Assembly (NCBI RefSeq): GCF_001695855.1
Contig: NZ_MBSS01000023.1
Location: 248,001 to 312,000, forward strand
Source: Ensifer sp. LC163
GTDB taxonomy: Bacteria; Pseudomonadota; Alphaproteobacteria; Rhizobiales; Rhizobiaceae
DNA length: 64,000 nucleotides
Direction: 5' to 3'
The first letter of the stretch is position 1, and each line of letters begins with the position of its first letter. The position numbers were made by a program, and so were the translations under genes. Below are positions 34,462 through 43,552 of this stretch, piece after piece. The notes below the pieces were generated by a model that had not been told where the DNA came from, ran no database searches, and was given only the letters and a program-made list of their open reading frames with translations.

Positions 34462-34489
34462 TAACTGGCACAAAATAAATATCCAGTTA
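34462..34489. promoter_or_regulatory. Candidate MocR operator between paiB-like and mocR-like genes
   Basis: Inverted repeat TAACTGG (34462-34468) and CCAGTTA (34483-34489) separated by 14 AT-rich bases, in the 74-base divergent region and just ahead of the MocR ribosome-binding site (GGAG at 34491-34494). Confidence 0.5.
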
Positions 34490-34501
34490 CGGAGATTTTC
34501 A

Positions 34502-36004
34502 TTGGGCCAGCTGGATAGCACGAAATCAAGACGTACGGGCGCTGCCCGCCGCATTTACCTCGATCTGCGCGAGCAGATCGGCGCCGGTGTCTATGCGCCC
34601 GGTGACAGACTGCCATCGAGCCGCGCGCTCGCCGAAGAATTGGGCGTGTCACGCACGACAGTGACCTCGGCTTTTGATCAACTCGTCTCCGAGGGATACG
34701 TGACCAGCCACCAGGGCTCAGCGTCGATCGTCTCGGATATGGCCGCGCCAGGAACACGGCATGGGCGACCAGCTGAGGATCGCCTGGAATGGCCGATGTC
34801 CGATTATGCTGCCCGACTGATGCAGCTTCCGATCCATTATCCGGAGAGCCGGCCGGCACTGGAGTTCGATTTCCGCTACGGCGACATTGCGGCTGCCGAC
34901 TTTCCGACGCTGCTATGGCGGCGGGCGATGAATGCGGCGCTACTGCGCCGCCGCGACAGCCTTTCCTATGAACATCCGGCAGGCTCCGCCGTCCTGAGGC
35001 AGCAACTCCAGGGCTATCTCTGGCGCGTACGCGGCATCCGCTGCGATGCCGATCAGATCGTCGTCGTTTCCGGTTCGCAGCAAGCGCTGGATCTTTGCAC
35101 CCGCGCACTCGTCGATATCGGCGATCGCGTCATCGTGGAGGAGCCGTGTTATGCCATGGCACGCAATGTTCTGGCCGCCGCCGGCGCTGAAATCGTTGCT
35201 GTTTCCTGCGACAATGCCGGCCTTCTCGTGCAGGACCTGCCGCACCACGGAAAATCAGCTCTCGCCTATGTCACGCCGAGCCACCAGTTCCCGCTCGGCG
35301 GCGTCTTGCCGCAGAACAGGCGGGATGCGCTGCTGCAATGGGCCTATGCCGTCGGAGCGTATATCATCGAGGACGACTACGATGGCGAGTACCGCTACGA
35401 CGTGAAGCCGATACCGCCGTTGTTCCAATCGGATCAGGATCGAGTCATTTATGTCGGCACGGTTTCGAAGACGCTCTCACCTGCCCTCAGATTGGGCTAT
35501 CTCGTCGTTCCCAGGCCGTTGATCGACCTCTTCACCCGATGCAAGCAGCTCGCCGATCGTCATAGCCCCAGCCTCGAGCAGGAGGCGCTCGCCATCCTGC
35601 TGGAAGCCGGCTCATACGAGCGACACGTCCGCAAGATGCGTCGGTCCAATGCCGAGCGTCGTGCCGCCCTGATTGGGGCACTGAAATCATCCTTTGGCGA
35701 ACGGATAGAAATCGTCGGCACATCGGCCGGGCTGCATGTCGTCGTCTGGTTTCGTGAGATCGGCGCGCAGCATGAGGCGCGGCTGATCGAGACCGCCACG
35801 GCTGCGGGGATTGGCATCTACCCCGTGTCGCCGCTCTATCTCGAACGCAAGCCGGACCTGGCCGGCATGGTCCTTGGCTATGCGGCGCTTACCCCAGCCG
35901 CACTGCGCGGGGGAACAGAATGGCTGGCATCGGCCATTCAAGCCTTGCCGCGTTCTCTTGCAACTCAAGCGACGGCTGAGCTGCGGCCGGGGCTAGGGCC
36001 CTGA
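34502..36004 (+). CDS. MocR-family regulator (GntR DNA-binding plus PLP aminotransferase-like domain)
   Basis: 500 residues from a TTG start supported by GGAG eight bases upstream. The N-terminal GntR winged helix (GAGVYAPGDRLPSSRALAEE, LGVSRTTVTSAFDQLVSEGY) is joined by a linker to a fold-type I aminotransferase-like domain with VVSGSQQALDLCTRAL, YVTPSHQFPLGGVL, EDDYDGEYRYD and the PLP-binding lysine in GTVSKTLSPALRLGYLV. Such proteins sense amino compounds through PLP chemistry and activate a divergent gene, here the PaiB-like/GNAT pair. PdxR, TauR and GabR are studied members. Confidence 0.93.
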   Translation: MGQLDSTKSRRTGAARRIYLDLREQIGAGVYAPGDRLPSSRALAEELGVSRTTVTSAFDQLVSEGYVTSHQGSASIVSDMAAPGTRHGRPAEDRLEWPMSDYAARLMQLPIHYPESRPALEFDFRYGDIAAADFPTLLWRRAMNAALLRRRDSLSYEHPAGSAVLRQQLQGYLWRVRGIRCDADQIVVVSGSQQALDLCTRALVDIGDRVIVEEPCYAMARNVLAAAGAEIVAVSCDNAGLLVQDLPHHGKSALAYVTPSHQFPLGGVLPQNRRDALLQWAYAVGAYIIEDDYDGEYRYDVKPIPPLFQSDQDRVIYVGTVSKTLSPALRLGYLVVPRPLIDLFTRCKQLADRHSPSLEQEALAILLEAGSYERHVRKMRRSNAERRAALIGALKSSFGERIEIVGTSAGLHVVVWFREIGAQHEARLIETATAAGIGIYPVSPLYLERKPDLAGMVLGYAALTPAALRGGTEWLASAIQALPRSLATQATAELRPGLGP

Positions 36005-36006
36005 CC

Positions 36007-37107
36007 CTAGATTTCTGCGACAAGCTTCGCCAACGCCAGAGATGCGGTCAGGCCGGGTGACTCGATGCCGAACAGATTTATCAGTCCGGGTACGCCGTGC
36101 ACGCTTGGCCCCTGAACGACGAAATCCTGGCTCGCCACTTCGGGCGGCACGATCTTCGGGCGAATACCGGAATAGGCTGGCACGAGCGCGCCGTCCTTCA
36201 GGTCAGGAAAATAGCGACGGACACCGGCGTAGAACGATGCAGCCTTCGCCGGATCGACGTCATAATTCAATGCGTCGACCCACTCGATATCGGGGCCGAA
36301 GCGCGCCTGGCCGGCCATGTCGACCGTCAGATGGATCCCGAGGCCGCCCTTGACCGGCACGGGGTAGATCAATCGCGAGAACGGCACTTTGCCGACATGC
36401 GAGAAATAATCGCCCTTGGCATAGTATTCCTTCGGCACCAGCGCGAGAGGCATGCCCTCAAGTCGGCGCGCCAGCTTCGGTGCGGCGAGGCCGGCGGCGT
36501 TCACGAACAGGCGGCAAGCAAGGCTCACCGGTTCGGCGCCGCCGACATCGACGACGATACCGCTATCGGCCACTTTGCCCCGCTCGACGGGACTGTTGAG
36601 CGCGAGAACCGCACCGGCATTCTCGGCGTCGCCGAGCAGCGACATCATGTAGGCGTGGCTGTCGATGATGCCGGTCGCCGGCGACAGGAGGGCGCCGGTC
36701 GTGGCAAGCGCCGGTTCGAGGATGCGGGCATCCGCGGCCGAGATTTGCCGGAGATCCGGCACACCATTCCTTGCCGCCCGGGCCGCGATATCAGGCAGTT
36801 GCTCAAGTTCGCACACCGAGGTCGCCACGATCAGCTTTCCGCACTGCCGGTGGGGGATGCCGCGTTCCCGGCAATAGGCGTAAAGCAATGTCCGGCCCTC
36901 GACGCACAAACGTGCCATCAGGCTGCCCGCCGGATAATAGATCCCGGCGTGGATGACTTCGCTGTTGCGGGATGAGGTTTCGCTGCCGATGCGGTCAGCC
37001 GCTTCGACAATGATCACCTCGCGGCCCGCCTGTGCAAGCGCGCGCGCGACAGCAAGCCCGATAACGCCGGCTCCCGCGACAATACAGTCCACTTGCTCAA
37101 GAGACAT
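36007..37107 (-). CDS. lhgO: FAD-dependent L-2-hydroxyglutarate oxidase/dehydrogenase-like protein
   Basis: 366 residues of the DAO/LhgO family. FAD-binding [20 protein letters not shown] at the N-terminus, the hallmark [20 protein letters not shown], then [30 protein letters not shown] and a C-terminal [16 protein letters not shown]. These enzymes oxidise L-2-hydroxyglutarate to 2-oxoglutarate and deliver electrons to quinone or oxygen. Its stop lies 3 bases after that of the convergent MocR gene. No partner gene is nearby. The upstream region contains the second copy of the palindromic repeat. Confidence 0.88.
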   Translation of the reverse strand: MSLEQVDCIVAGAGVIGLAVARALAQAGREVIIVEAADRIGSETSSRNSEVIHAGIYYPAGSLMARLCVEGRTLLYAYCRERGIPHRQCGKLIVATSVCELEQLPDIAARAARNGVPDLRQISAADARILEPALATTGALLSPATGIIDSHAYMMSLLGDAENAGAVLALNSPVERGKVADSGIVVDVGGAEPVSLACRLFVNAAGLAAPKLARRLEGMPLALVPKEYYAKGDYFSHVGKVPFSRLIYPVPVKGGLGIHLTVDMAGQARFGPDIEWVDALNYDVDPAKAASFYAGVRRYFPDLKDGALVPAYSGIRPKIVPPEVASQDFVVQGPSVHGVPGLINLFGIESPGLTASLALAKLVAEI

Positions 37108-37117
37108 GGCGGAGCCC

Positions 37118-37170
37118 TACAGTGCCGCGCGCCGAATATGACGCGCTACCGACGCTGTAAAATCATGCAG
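37118..37170. repeat. Rhizobial palindromic intergenic repeat, copy 2 (degenerate)
   Basis: TACAGTGCCGCGCG (37118-37131) and GACGCGCTACCGACGCTGTA (37140-37159) correspond to the arms of the element at 1315-1370 with several mismatches, followed by a comparable tail AAATCATGCAGTAGCAC. It lies between the lhgO-like gene and minE. Confidence 0.5.
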
Positions 37171-37264
37171 TAGCACAGGATGGCGGGATGCGTCAGGCAG
37201 CAGGGCAAGCTGATCCAATCGATCAATACCCCCCCGCTGCCCGATATCACACTGGGGCCAGTTA

Positions 37265-37528
37265 TCAGGCCGCCCGAGCGCCTGCGGCGATCGGGATTTC
37301 AATATCGACTTCCAGCGTCGTCACGTGTTCGCCCCGGTCCATCTTGACCGTGACCTTGTCGTCGTCGATCTGAACGTGCTTGGAGATGACCGCAAGGATC
37401 TCTTCGCGCAGCAGCGCCACGAGATCCGATTGACCGACGGAGGCCCGCTCATGCGCCAAAAGGACCTGCAGTCGCTCGCGCGCCGTCGGGGCCGAACTCT
37501 GCTTTTTGAAGAAACGGAAAATGCTCAT
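37265..37528 (-). CDS. minE: Cell division topological specificity factor MinE
   Basis: 87 residues, the usual MinE length. An N-terminal membrane-targeting and MinD-stimulating segment ([26 protein letters not shown]) is followed by the dimerisation domain ([29 protein letters not shown]). MinE stimulates the MinD ATPase and drives the oscillation that keeps the Z ring at mid-cell. Its start overlaps the minD stop by 4 bases. In Sinorhizobium minCDE lies on a secondary replicon, which fits the catabolic surroundings. Confidence 0.96.
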   Translation of the reverse strand: MSIFRFFKKQSSAPTARERLQVLLAHERASVGQSDLVALLREEILAVISKHVQIDDDKVTVKMDRGEHVTTLEVDIEIPIAAGARAA

Positions 37529-38340
37529 GCTGCCCTCCGTCCGAAGATCTTGCCGAACAGACCGCGCTTTTCGCCCGGAATGGTCATCGGCACGGTTTCG
37601 CCCGCAAGCCGGCGGGCTGCGTCGAGATAGGCGAGCGCCGGGGCGGACTTGCTGTCGGCGAGCGTCACCGGAGCGCCGATGTTGGATGCCTTGAGCACGT
37701 CCATGCTCTCGGGAACGATGCCGAGCAGCGGGATAGACAGGATCTCCAGGACATCGTCGACCTTCAGCATGTCGCCGCGCTCCGCGCGCAGGGCGTCGTA
37801 GCGGGTCAGCAGCAGGTGTTTCTCGACCCGTTCTCCCCGCTCCGCCTTCTCCGTCTTGGCGTCGAGCAGGCCGATGATCCGGTCGGAGTCGCGGACCGAG
37901 GAGACTTCCGGATTGGTCACGATGACGGCCATGTCGGCATGGCGCATGGCAAGCGTGGCGCCGCGCTCGATCCCGGCCGGGCTATCGCAGATGATCCAGT
38001 CGAAATGCTTCTTCAGATCGTTGATGACACGCTCGACGCCTTCCGGCGTCAAGCTGTCCTTGTCACGGGTCTGCGATGCCGGCAACAGGAAGAGCGTGTC
38101 CAGGCGCTTGTCGCGGATCAGCGCCTGCGGCAGCTTGGCGTCGCCCTGAATGACGTTGACCATGTCATAGACGACCCGGCGCTCGGCACCCATGACGAGG
38201 TCGAGATTGCGCAGGCCGACATCGAAATCGACGACGACGGTCTTCTCGTTGCGCTGCGCGAGCGCCGCGCCGAGAGCAGCGGTCGACGTCGTCTTGCCGA
38301 CGCCGCCTTTGCCCGATGTAACAACAACTACTTTCGCCAT
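37525..38340 (-). CDS. minD: Septum site-determining ATPase MinD
   Basis: 271 residues. Deviant Walker [21 protein letters not shown], switch region [46 protein letters not shown], and a C-terminal amphipathic membrane-targeting helix [10 protein letters not shown]. MinD binds the membrane in its ATP form, recruits MinC and is released by MinE. Second gene of the operon, 32 bases after minC, with GGAGCGGAAG before the ATG. Confidence 0.97.
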   Translation of the reverse strand: MAKVVVVTSGKGGVGKTTSTAALGAALAQRNEKTVVVDFDVGLRNLDLVMGAERRVVYDMVNVIQGDAKLPQALIRDKRLDTLFLLPASQTRDKDSLTPEGVERVINDLKKHFDWIICDSPAGIERGATLAMRHADMAVIVTNPEVSSVRDSDRIIGLLDAKTEKAERGERVEKHLLLTRYDALRAERGDMLKVDDVLEILSIPLLGIVPESMDVLKASNIGAPVTLADSKSAPALAYLDAARRLAGETVPMTIPGEKRGLFGKIFGRRAA

Positions 38341-38372
38341 CTTCCGCTCCTGTTTCCTGGCCGGCAGCCGGC

Positions 38373-39116
38373 TCAGTTAAGTCTCTCTGCCATGATCGAG
38401 TCGTCTTCGAGCCAAAGCTGCACCGATTGTCCGCGAAGCTCGGCCGCCATGTCGTCGGCGGTCTTGTAGACACCATCGATGGCCAGCAGTTCCGCCTCGA
38501 GCCGGCGGCAGAAGATGCGCGCCGAAGTGTTGCCCACCGACCCCGCCAGCGCCCGCCCCCTGAGCGCTCCGTAGATATGGATCGAACCGCCGGCGATAAT
38601 TTCCGCACCGGATGCGACCGACCCGATCACGGTGACATCGCCTTCCGGAAAGATCACCGATTGTCCGGAGCGAACGGGTTCCCTGACGATGATCGAAGCT
38701 GTCGCTCTGGCCGCCGGCGTTTCCTGGCCGACGACGGAGACAGCCTCAGGTGCCTTTGGCTCTCCGGCGATCAATTCGCCTGCCGCTGCCTCGAAATCCG
38801 GCGCCGGTCGGCCGCCTCTCATCGATGGCGGCATGCCCGGCTCGAACAAGGAGGGACGCCCGCCCTCAATGCCCAGGACCCGGACATTCCTCTTGGCGAG
38901 TTCGTCGAGCAGGCCCTTCAACTGTGGCCGGTCGATTTCGAGATCGACGATGTCGAGCACCACCGGCCGGCCGAGAAAGAAGCCCGCCGAGCGTGCGGCC
39001 AGGTCGTCAAGCCGCGTCAGCCACGAATCGAGCGGTAGCTCCGGCGACAGCGCGAGGCTCAGGAACGAGCGGCCCTTGATACGGATCGAACGAGCGTCTG
39101 TTAGCACTTTGATCAT
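38373..39116 (-). CDS. minC: Septum site-determining protein MinC
   Basis: 247 residues. The N-terminal FtsZ-inhibiting domain (MIKVLTDARSIRIKGRSFLS, LGRPVVLDIVDLEID) is linked by an Ala/Pro-rich stretch to the C-terminal beta-helix that binds MinD (EGDVTVIGSVASGAEIIAGG, IHIYGALRGRALAG, and RIFCRRLEAELLAIDGVYKT). The ATG at 39116 matches the usual start of rhizobial MinC; the frame remains open to 39428 but the extension resembles nothing and crosses the CtrA-like box. First gene of minCDE. Confidence 0.95.
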   Translation of the reverse strand: MIKVLTDARSIRIKGRSFLSLALSPELPLDSWLTRLDDLAARSAGFFLGRPVVLDIVDLEIDRPQLKGLLDELAKRNVRVLGIEGGRPSLFEPGMPPSMRGGRPAPDFEAAAGELIAGEPKAPEAVSVVGQETPAARATASIIVREPVRSGQSVIFPEGDVTVIGSVASGAEIIAGGSIHIYGALRGRALAGSVGNTSARIFCRRLEAELLAIDGVYKTADDMAAELRGQSVQLWLEDDSIMAERLN

Positions 39117-39138
39117 CTTCGTTAATTTTTCGTTGCCA

Positions 39139-39173
39139 GGATCTAGGCGACGGATGGTTAACAAATGGTTAAC
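39139..39173 (-). promoter_or_regulatory. minCDE promoter with CtrA-type box
   Basis: A perfect TTAA-N7-TTAAC sequence (39158-39173, TTAACAAATGGTTAAC on the plus strand) is centred about 50 bases upstream of minC. On the coding strand it overlaps a possible -35 (TTAACC) followed by a -10-like TAGATC near 39138-39143. The match to the alphaproteobacterial CtrA consensus is exact. Confidence 0.65.
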
Positions 39174-39396
39174 AAGCACCTGCCGCTTCTCGCAGGCGGG
39201 CTTGCGAGCGGGCTCTGTTGGCGGGATGGTGGAGCGCGCCATCTCGGTGGCTATCTCGACGAATGCACCGGCCGCAACGCGCCGGAAGCAGACTGACGGA
39301 ACGGCTGCGACGGAGACGAAGGGCGACAAGGAGACAGCCAAAGCTCGGGAAAATCTTTCGGCCCGGGGCTTTTCTCTCCGGCCTTCAGCCCAGGTC

Positions 39397-39570
39397 TCAC
39401 ACGAGACCCTGATTGCGGGTTTCCGCACCGATCAGGAAGACACTCCGTGCCGCAAGCAGCAGCGGGCCCGAAATGACGCCGAGCGCAGTCGTGAAGCTTG
39501 TCGCCATGATCGGGCGGATCGACGGCGCGAGCAACCCGCCGACGCGGGCAATCGTGCCGGCTGTTCGATG
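39397..39570 (-). pseudogene. C-terminal remnant of an MFS transporter gene
   Basis: Without a start codon the frame reads HRTAGTIARVGGLLAPSIRP, IMATSFTTALGVISGPLLLA and AARSVFLIGAETRNQGLV before a stop at 39397-39399. This resembles the last two helices of sugar/acid MFS permeases, which end in a loop RxxG..AR.GG..AP and a short tail GAETRxxxL. No upstream part of the gene remains: the sequence above 39575 is unrelated. The relic occupies much of the 600-base gap between minC and SURF1. Confidence 0.45.
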
Positions 39571-39721
39571 CTGATGCCTGACTGCATGGGAGCTCTTTAT
39601 GCCTATGTTTGATGGGTCACGACGCGCGTTTGTTCAGCCGGGTATGTATCTGCGGCCATCGGACCTGGGAGATGCCCGTTGTCGTGAAACCTATCCGGGC
39701 CGACGCTCTCTCGCCAGGGTC

Positions 39722-40465
39722 TCAACCCACTCGCGAGCGGTAAACGATGAAGATGCCCGCCGCGCTCATCAGCGCCAGCACGTACCAGGTTGCCGCATAG
39801 ACGAGGTGGCTATTGCGAAAGCTGATCACCGTCAGACCGCCAACCGGCAGGCCACCCGGATTGGGCGTGGCGTCGGCATCGATGAAGTAGGGCGCGACAT
39901 TCGCCAGGCCTTTGGCCTTGGCAATCGCAACGACGTCACGGGAATACCACCGGTCGCCTGTCGGGTCGTTGGAGCGCAGGAAGCCGCCGCCCGGCTCGGA
40001 CATGCGCAAGAGGCCGGTGACATCGATGATACCGGACGTCTCGCCTTGAGCGCGCCCGGCAGCATCGCGCCGATCCGACGGGACGAAGCCGCGATTGATC
40101 AGGATGGTCGAACGGTCCGCCTGGACGATCGGCGTCACCACCCAGAAGCCGGCGCCGCGTTCGGTGACCGCCTGAACCAGCACTTCCCGTTCATGGTCGA
40201 AGGTGCCCTGTGCGGTCACGCGACGATATTCGTCCTTTTCCGCGCTGATGCCGGGCCATCCCGGCGGGGGCGGCGCCGGCACCGGTTCGGCATGAACGCG
40301 GGCGTCCACACGGGCGATCAGGTCGAGCTTCCAGAAGAGACGCTGCACCTGCCAGGAGCCGAGAGCGATGAAAACCACCGCCAGCGCCGACAGGGCGACG
40401 GTGAGAACGAGGCGGGAGCGCGAGGGCCGCGCGCCCGCCTTCATGTCTGCCGCACGCTCGTTCAT
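39722..40465 (-). CDS. SURF1-family cytochrome oxidase assembly protein
   Basis: 247 residues with one transmembrane segment near each end (LVLTVALSALAVVFIALGSW with WQ, and HLVYAATWYVLALMSAAGIF), a periplasmic domain between them, and SURF1 landmarks RRVTAQGTFDHEREVLV, GFWVVTPI, ILINRGFVP and the C-terminal Tyr-x-x-x-Arg-Ser. SURF1 proteins help insert heme into subunit I of heme-copper oxidases. It follows cyoD by 23 bases and thus belongs to the cyo operon, serving the quinol oxidase here. ATG 40465 is preferred over TTG 40480. Confidence 0.93.
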   Translation of the reverse strand: MNERAADMKAGARPSRSRLVLTVALSALAVVFIALGSWQVQRLFWKLDLIARVDARVHAEPVPAPPPPGWPGISAEKDEYRRVTAQGTFDHEREVLVQAVTERGAGFWVVTPIVQADRSTILINRGFVPSDRRDAAGRAQGETSGIIDVTGLLRMSEPGGGFLRSNDPTGDRWYSRDVVAIAKAKGLANVAPYFIDADATPNPGGLPVGGLTVISFRNSHLVYAATWYVLALMSAAGIFIVYRSRVG

Positions 40466-40487
40466 GGCCACCCCCGTCAACGGGCCG

Positions 40488-40895
40488 TCATGGCATGTTC
40501 TTCATCATCTCGTGCGTCATGGGCATCATGTTGACGTTGAGGTGATGCATGACCCAGAGCGAGCCGGCGAGCGCAATGCCGACGATGATGAGGGTGAAGA
40601 TCAGCGCCATCATCGTCCAGCCGCCTTCCGAGCGCGGGTTCATGTGCAGGAAAAAGACCATGTGCACGACGATCTGGATGGCACCGAGGCCCATGACGAG
40701 CACGGCCGTCATCATCTTGCTGTCGAGCACGCCGCTCATGACCAGACTGAAGGGAATGGCGGTCAGGACGACGGAAAGCACGAAGCCGATCATGTAGCTC
40801 TTAAGCGAGCCGTGGCCCGCTTGGTGACCGTGGCTGTGGCCATGATGGGCCTGGCTGGTATCTTCATGGGCGAGGCTGTGTGGCTGTGGGCTCAT
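40488..40895 (-). CDS. cyoD: Cytochrome o ubiquinol oxidase subunit IV
   Basis: 135 residues: a His-rich N-terminus (HEDTSQAHHGHSHGHQAGHG), then three transmembrane segments with SYMIGFVLSVVLTAIPFSLV, QIVVHMVFFLHMNPRSEGGW and FTLIIVGIALAGSLWVMHHL. It stabilises the quinol oxidase complex. Start overlaps the cyoC stop (ATGA at 40892-40895). The His-rich stretch is longer than in E. coli CyoD and could bind metal. Confidence 0.95.
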   Translation of the reverse strand: MSPQPHSLAHEDTSQAHHGHSHGHQAGHGSLKSYMIGFVLSVVLTAIPFSLVMSGVLDSKMMTAVLVMGLGAIQIVVHMVFFLHMNPRSEGGWTMMALIFTLIIVGIALAGSLWVMHHLNVNMMPMTHEMMKNMP

Positions 40896-41515
40896 CCGAT
40901 GGCTCCGATCAGATAGACGAAGGAGAAGACGCCGATCCAGATGACGTCGAGGAAGTGCCAGAACATCGACAGGCACATCAGCCGGCGGCGGTTCTCGGGG
41001 ATCAGGCCATGCATCTTGACCTGCACCATCATCGTCACGATCCAGATGATGCCGAAGGTGACGTGCAGGCCGTGCGTGCCGACCAGGGTGAAGAACGACG
41101 ACAGGAAGGCGCTGCGTGTCGGGCCGGCCCCCTCAAGGATCAGGTGATAGAACTCGTAGAGTTCCACGCCGAGGAACGCCAGGCCGAACACGGCTGTCAC
41201 GCCGAGCCAGAAGATCGTCTCCATCCTGGCGTTGCGCTCCATCTGGAGCATGGCAAAGCCATAGGTGATCGAGGAGAACAAAAGCATCGCCGTGTTGAAG
41301 GCAACAAGCGACAGATCGAACAGATCGGCCGGTGACGGACCGGCCGCATAATTGCGCCCGAGCACGCCGTGGGTGGCAAAGAGGACTGCGAAGATGAGGC
41401 AGTCGCTCATCAGATAGATCCAGAAGCCGAGCATGGTGCTGCCTTCGGGATGGTGCTCCTCCTCAAGGTAGAACTGCGGCGCTTCGGTTGCTTCAACTTG
41501 GGTCTTGTTGGTCAT
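40892..41515 (-). CDS. cyoC: Cytochrome o ubiquinol oxidase subunit III
   Basis: 207 residues with five hydrophobic segments. GFWIYLMSDCLIFAVLFATH, the glutamate-containing GVELYEFYHLI, FFTLVGTHGLHVTFGIIW and MCLSMFWHFLDVIWIGVFSF are typical of CyoC/COX3. GGAGCTGAG precedes the ATG; the start is one base beyond the cyoB stop. Confidence 0.96.
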   Translation of the reverse strand: MTNKTQVEATEAPQFYLEEEHHPEGSTMLGFWIYLMSDCLIFAVLFATHGVLGRNYAAGPSPADLFDLSLVAFNTAMLLFSSITYGFAMLQMERNARMETIFWLGVTAVFGLAFLGVELYEFYHLILEGAGPTRSAFLSSFFTLVGTHGLHVTFGIIWIVTMMVQVKMHGLIPENRRRLMCLSMFWHFLDVIWIGVFSFVYLIGAIG

Positions 41516-41516
41516 C

Positions 41517-43520
41517 TCAGCTCCGCTCCGCCAGAAGTTCGGAACGGGCGTCTTCCGTTGCCGTCACGGTCGCTGCGGGGATGTAGAAATCCCGCTTGTA
41601 GTTGAACGTATGCCCGATCGCCACGGCCAGCATGGCAACGAACGAGACGATCGCGAGCCACCAGATGTACCAGATCAGCGCGAAGGCGAGCACGCCGCTG
41701 AACCCCGCCAGGATGACGCCGGTTCCGGTGTTCCTTGGCATATGGATCGGCTTGAAGCCGCCGAGCGGGCGCTCGTAGCCGCGGTTCTTCATGTCGTACC
41801 AGCTATCGTGATCGTGCACGACCGGGGTGAAGGCGAAGTTGTATTCCGGCGGCGGCGAGGAGGTCGACCACTCCAGCGTCCGGCCGTGCCACGGATCGCC
41901 GGTCGTGTCGCGCAGCTGATCGCGCCTGAGGTAGCTGACGATAAGCTGGATGACGAAGGAAGCGATCCCGAGTGCGATCAGGACGGCGCCGAAGGCGGCG
42001 ATGACGAACCAGATCTGCAGCGAAGGATCCTCGAACTGCGACACGCGGCGGGTGACGCCCATCAGGCCGAGCACGTAGAGCGGCATGAAGGCGAAGAAGA
42101 AGCCGATCTGCCAGAACCAGAAGCTCATCTTGCCCCAGAACGGATCCAGCTTGTAGCCGAAGGCCTTCGGCCACCAGTAGACGAGGCCCGCCATCAAGCC
42201 GAAGACGACGCCGCCGATGATGACGTTATGGAAGTGGGCAATCAGGAACAGCGAGTTGTGCAGCACGAAATCGGCCGGCGGGATCGCCAGCATGACGCCG
42301 GTCATGCCGCCGATGACGAAGGTGACCATGAAGCCGACGGTCCACAGCATCGGCACTTCGTAGCGGATGCGGCCGCGATACATGGTGAACAGCCAGTTGA
42401 ACATCTTCGCCCCCGTCGGGATCGAGATGATCATCGTGGTGATGCCGAAGAAGGCGTTGACCGATGCGCCCGACCCCATGGTGAAGAAGTGGTGCAACCA
42501 GACGAGATAGGACAGGATCATGATCACGCAGGTCGCATAGACCATGGAGGCGTAGCCGAAGAGGCGCTTGCCGCAGAAGGTGGCGACGACCTCCGAGAAG
42601 ATGCCGAAGGCCGGCAGGATGAGGATATAGACTTCCGGATGGCCCCAGATCCAGATGAGGTTCACATACATCATCGGGTTGCCACCAAGGTCATTGGTGA
42701 AGAAATTGGTGCCGGCGTAGCGGTCGAGCGACAGCAAGGCGAGCGTGGCCGTCAGGATCGGGAAGGTTGCAACGATCAGGATGTTGGTGCAGAGCGACGT
42801 CCAGGTGAAGACCGGCATCTTCATCAGCGTCATCCCCGGCGCGCGTAATTTGACGATGGTCGCGATCAGGTTGATGCCTGATAACGTCGTGCCGACACCC
42901 GCCACTTGCAGGCCCCAGATATAATAGTCGACGCCGACGCCCGGACTGTAATCGGCGCCCGAAAGCGGCGGATAGGCGAGCCATCCGGTGCGGGCGAACT
43001 CGCCGACAAACAGCGACATCATGATGATGACGGCACCAGCCGTCGTCATCCAGAACGAGAAATTGTTGAGGAACGGAAAGGAGACGTCGCGGGCGCCGAT
43101 CTGCAGCGGCACGACATAGTTCATCAGGCCGGTCACGAACGGCATGGCCATGAAGAAGATCATGATCACGCCATGGGCGGTGAAGATCTGGTCGTAATGA
43201 TGCGGATTGAGATAGCCTTCATTGCCGTTGAAGGCGATCGCCTGCTGCAGCCGCATCATGATCGCGTCGGCAAAGCCGCGCATCAGCATGACGAGCGCCA
43301 GGATCACGTACATGACGCCGATCTTCTTGTGGTCGACGCTGGTGAACCACTCGTTCCAGAGGTAGCCCCAGAGCCTGTATTTGGTGATCAGCGCCAGGAT
43401 GGCGAGGCCACCGATCGCCACGGCGATGAACGTCGCCACCAGGATCGGCTCGTGATAGGGGATCGCTTCTAAGGTGAGCCGCCCGAAGATGAATTGTGTG
43501 AGGTTGGTGTTACCGAACAT
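41517..43520 (-). CDS. cyoB: Cytochrome o ubiquinol oxidase subunit I
   Basis: 667 residues, normal for CyoB. The heme-copper core is intact: [14 protein letters not shown] (low-spin heme His), [20 protein letters not shown] (CuB His with the cross-linked Tyr), [12 protein letters not shown] (CuB His pair) and [14 protein letters not shown] (heme ligands). The D-channel entrance [20 protein letters not shown] is present, so it should pump protons. It reduces oxygen to water with electrons from ubiquinol. ATG 43520 is used; a TTG at 43532 would add four residues. Confidence 0.96.
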   Translation of the reverse strand: MFGNTNLTQFIFGRLTLEAIPYHEPILVATFIAVAIGGLAILALITKYRLWGYLWNEWFTSVDHKKIGVMYVILALVMLMRGFADAIMMRLQQAIAFNGNEGYLNPHHYDQIFTAHGVIMIFFMAMPFVTGLMNYVVPLQIGARDVSFPFLNNFSFWMTTAGAVIIMMSLFVGEFARTGWLAYPPLSGADYSPGVGVDYYIWGLQVAGVGTTLSGINLIATIVKLRAPGMTLMKMPVFTWTSLCTNILIVATFPILTATLALLSLDRYAGTNFFTNDLGGNPMMYVNLIWIWGHPEVYILILPAFGIFSEVVATFCGKRLFGYASMVYATCVIMILSYLVWLHHFFTMGSGASVNAFFGITTMIISIPTGAKMFNWLFTMYRGRIRYEVPMLWTVGFMVTFVIGGMTGVMLAIPPADFVLHNSLFLIAHFHNVIIGGVVFGLMAGLVYWWPKAFGYKLDPFWGKMSFWFWQIGFFFAFMPLYVLGLMGVTRRVSQFEDPSLQIWFVIAAFGAVLIALGIASFVIQLIVSYLRRDQLRDTTGDPWHGRTLEWSTSSPPPEYNFAFTPVVHDHDSWYDMKNRGYERPLGGFKPIHMPRNTGTGVILAGFSGVLAFALIWYIWWLAIVSFVAMLAVAIGHTFNYKRDFYIPAATVTATEDARSELLAERS

Positions 43521-43552
43521 AGGGCTATCCAAATTCTCTTGAAATGCGGGCG

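Noticed and set aside
38373-39428. MinC with a 104-residue N-terminal extension
   Set aside because: The extension crosses the CtrA-like box and promoter and matches no MinC; the start at 39116 gives the normal N-terminus.
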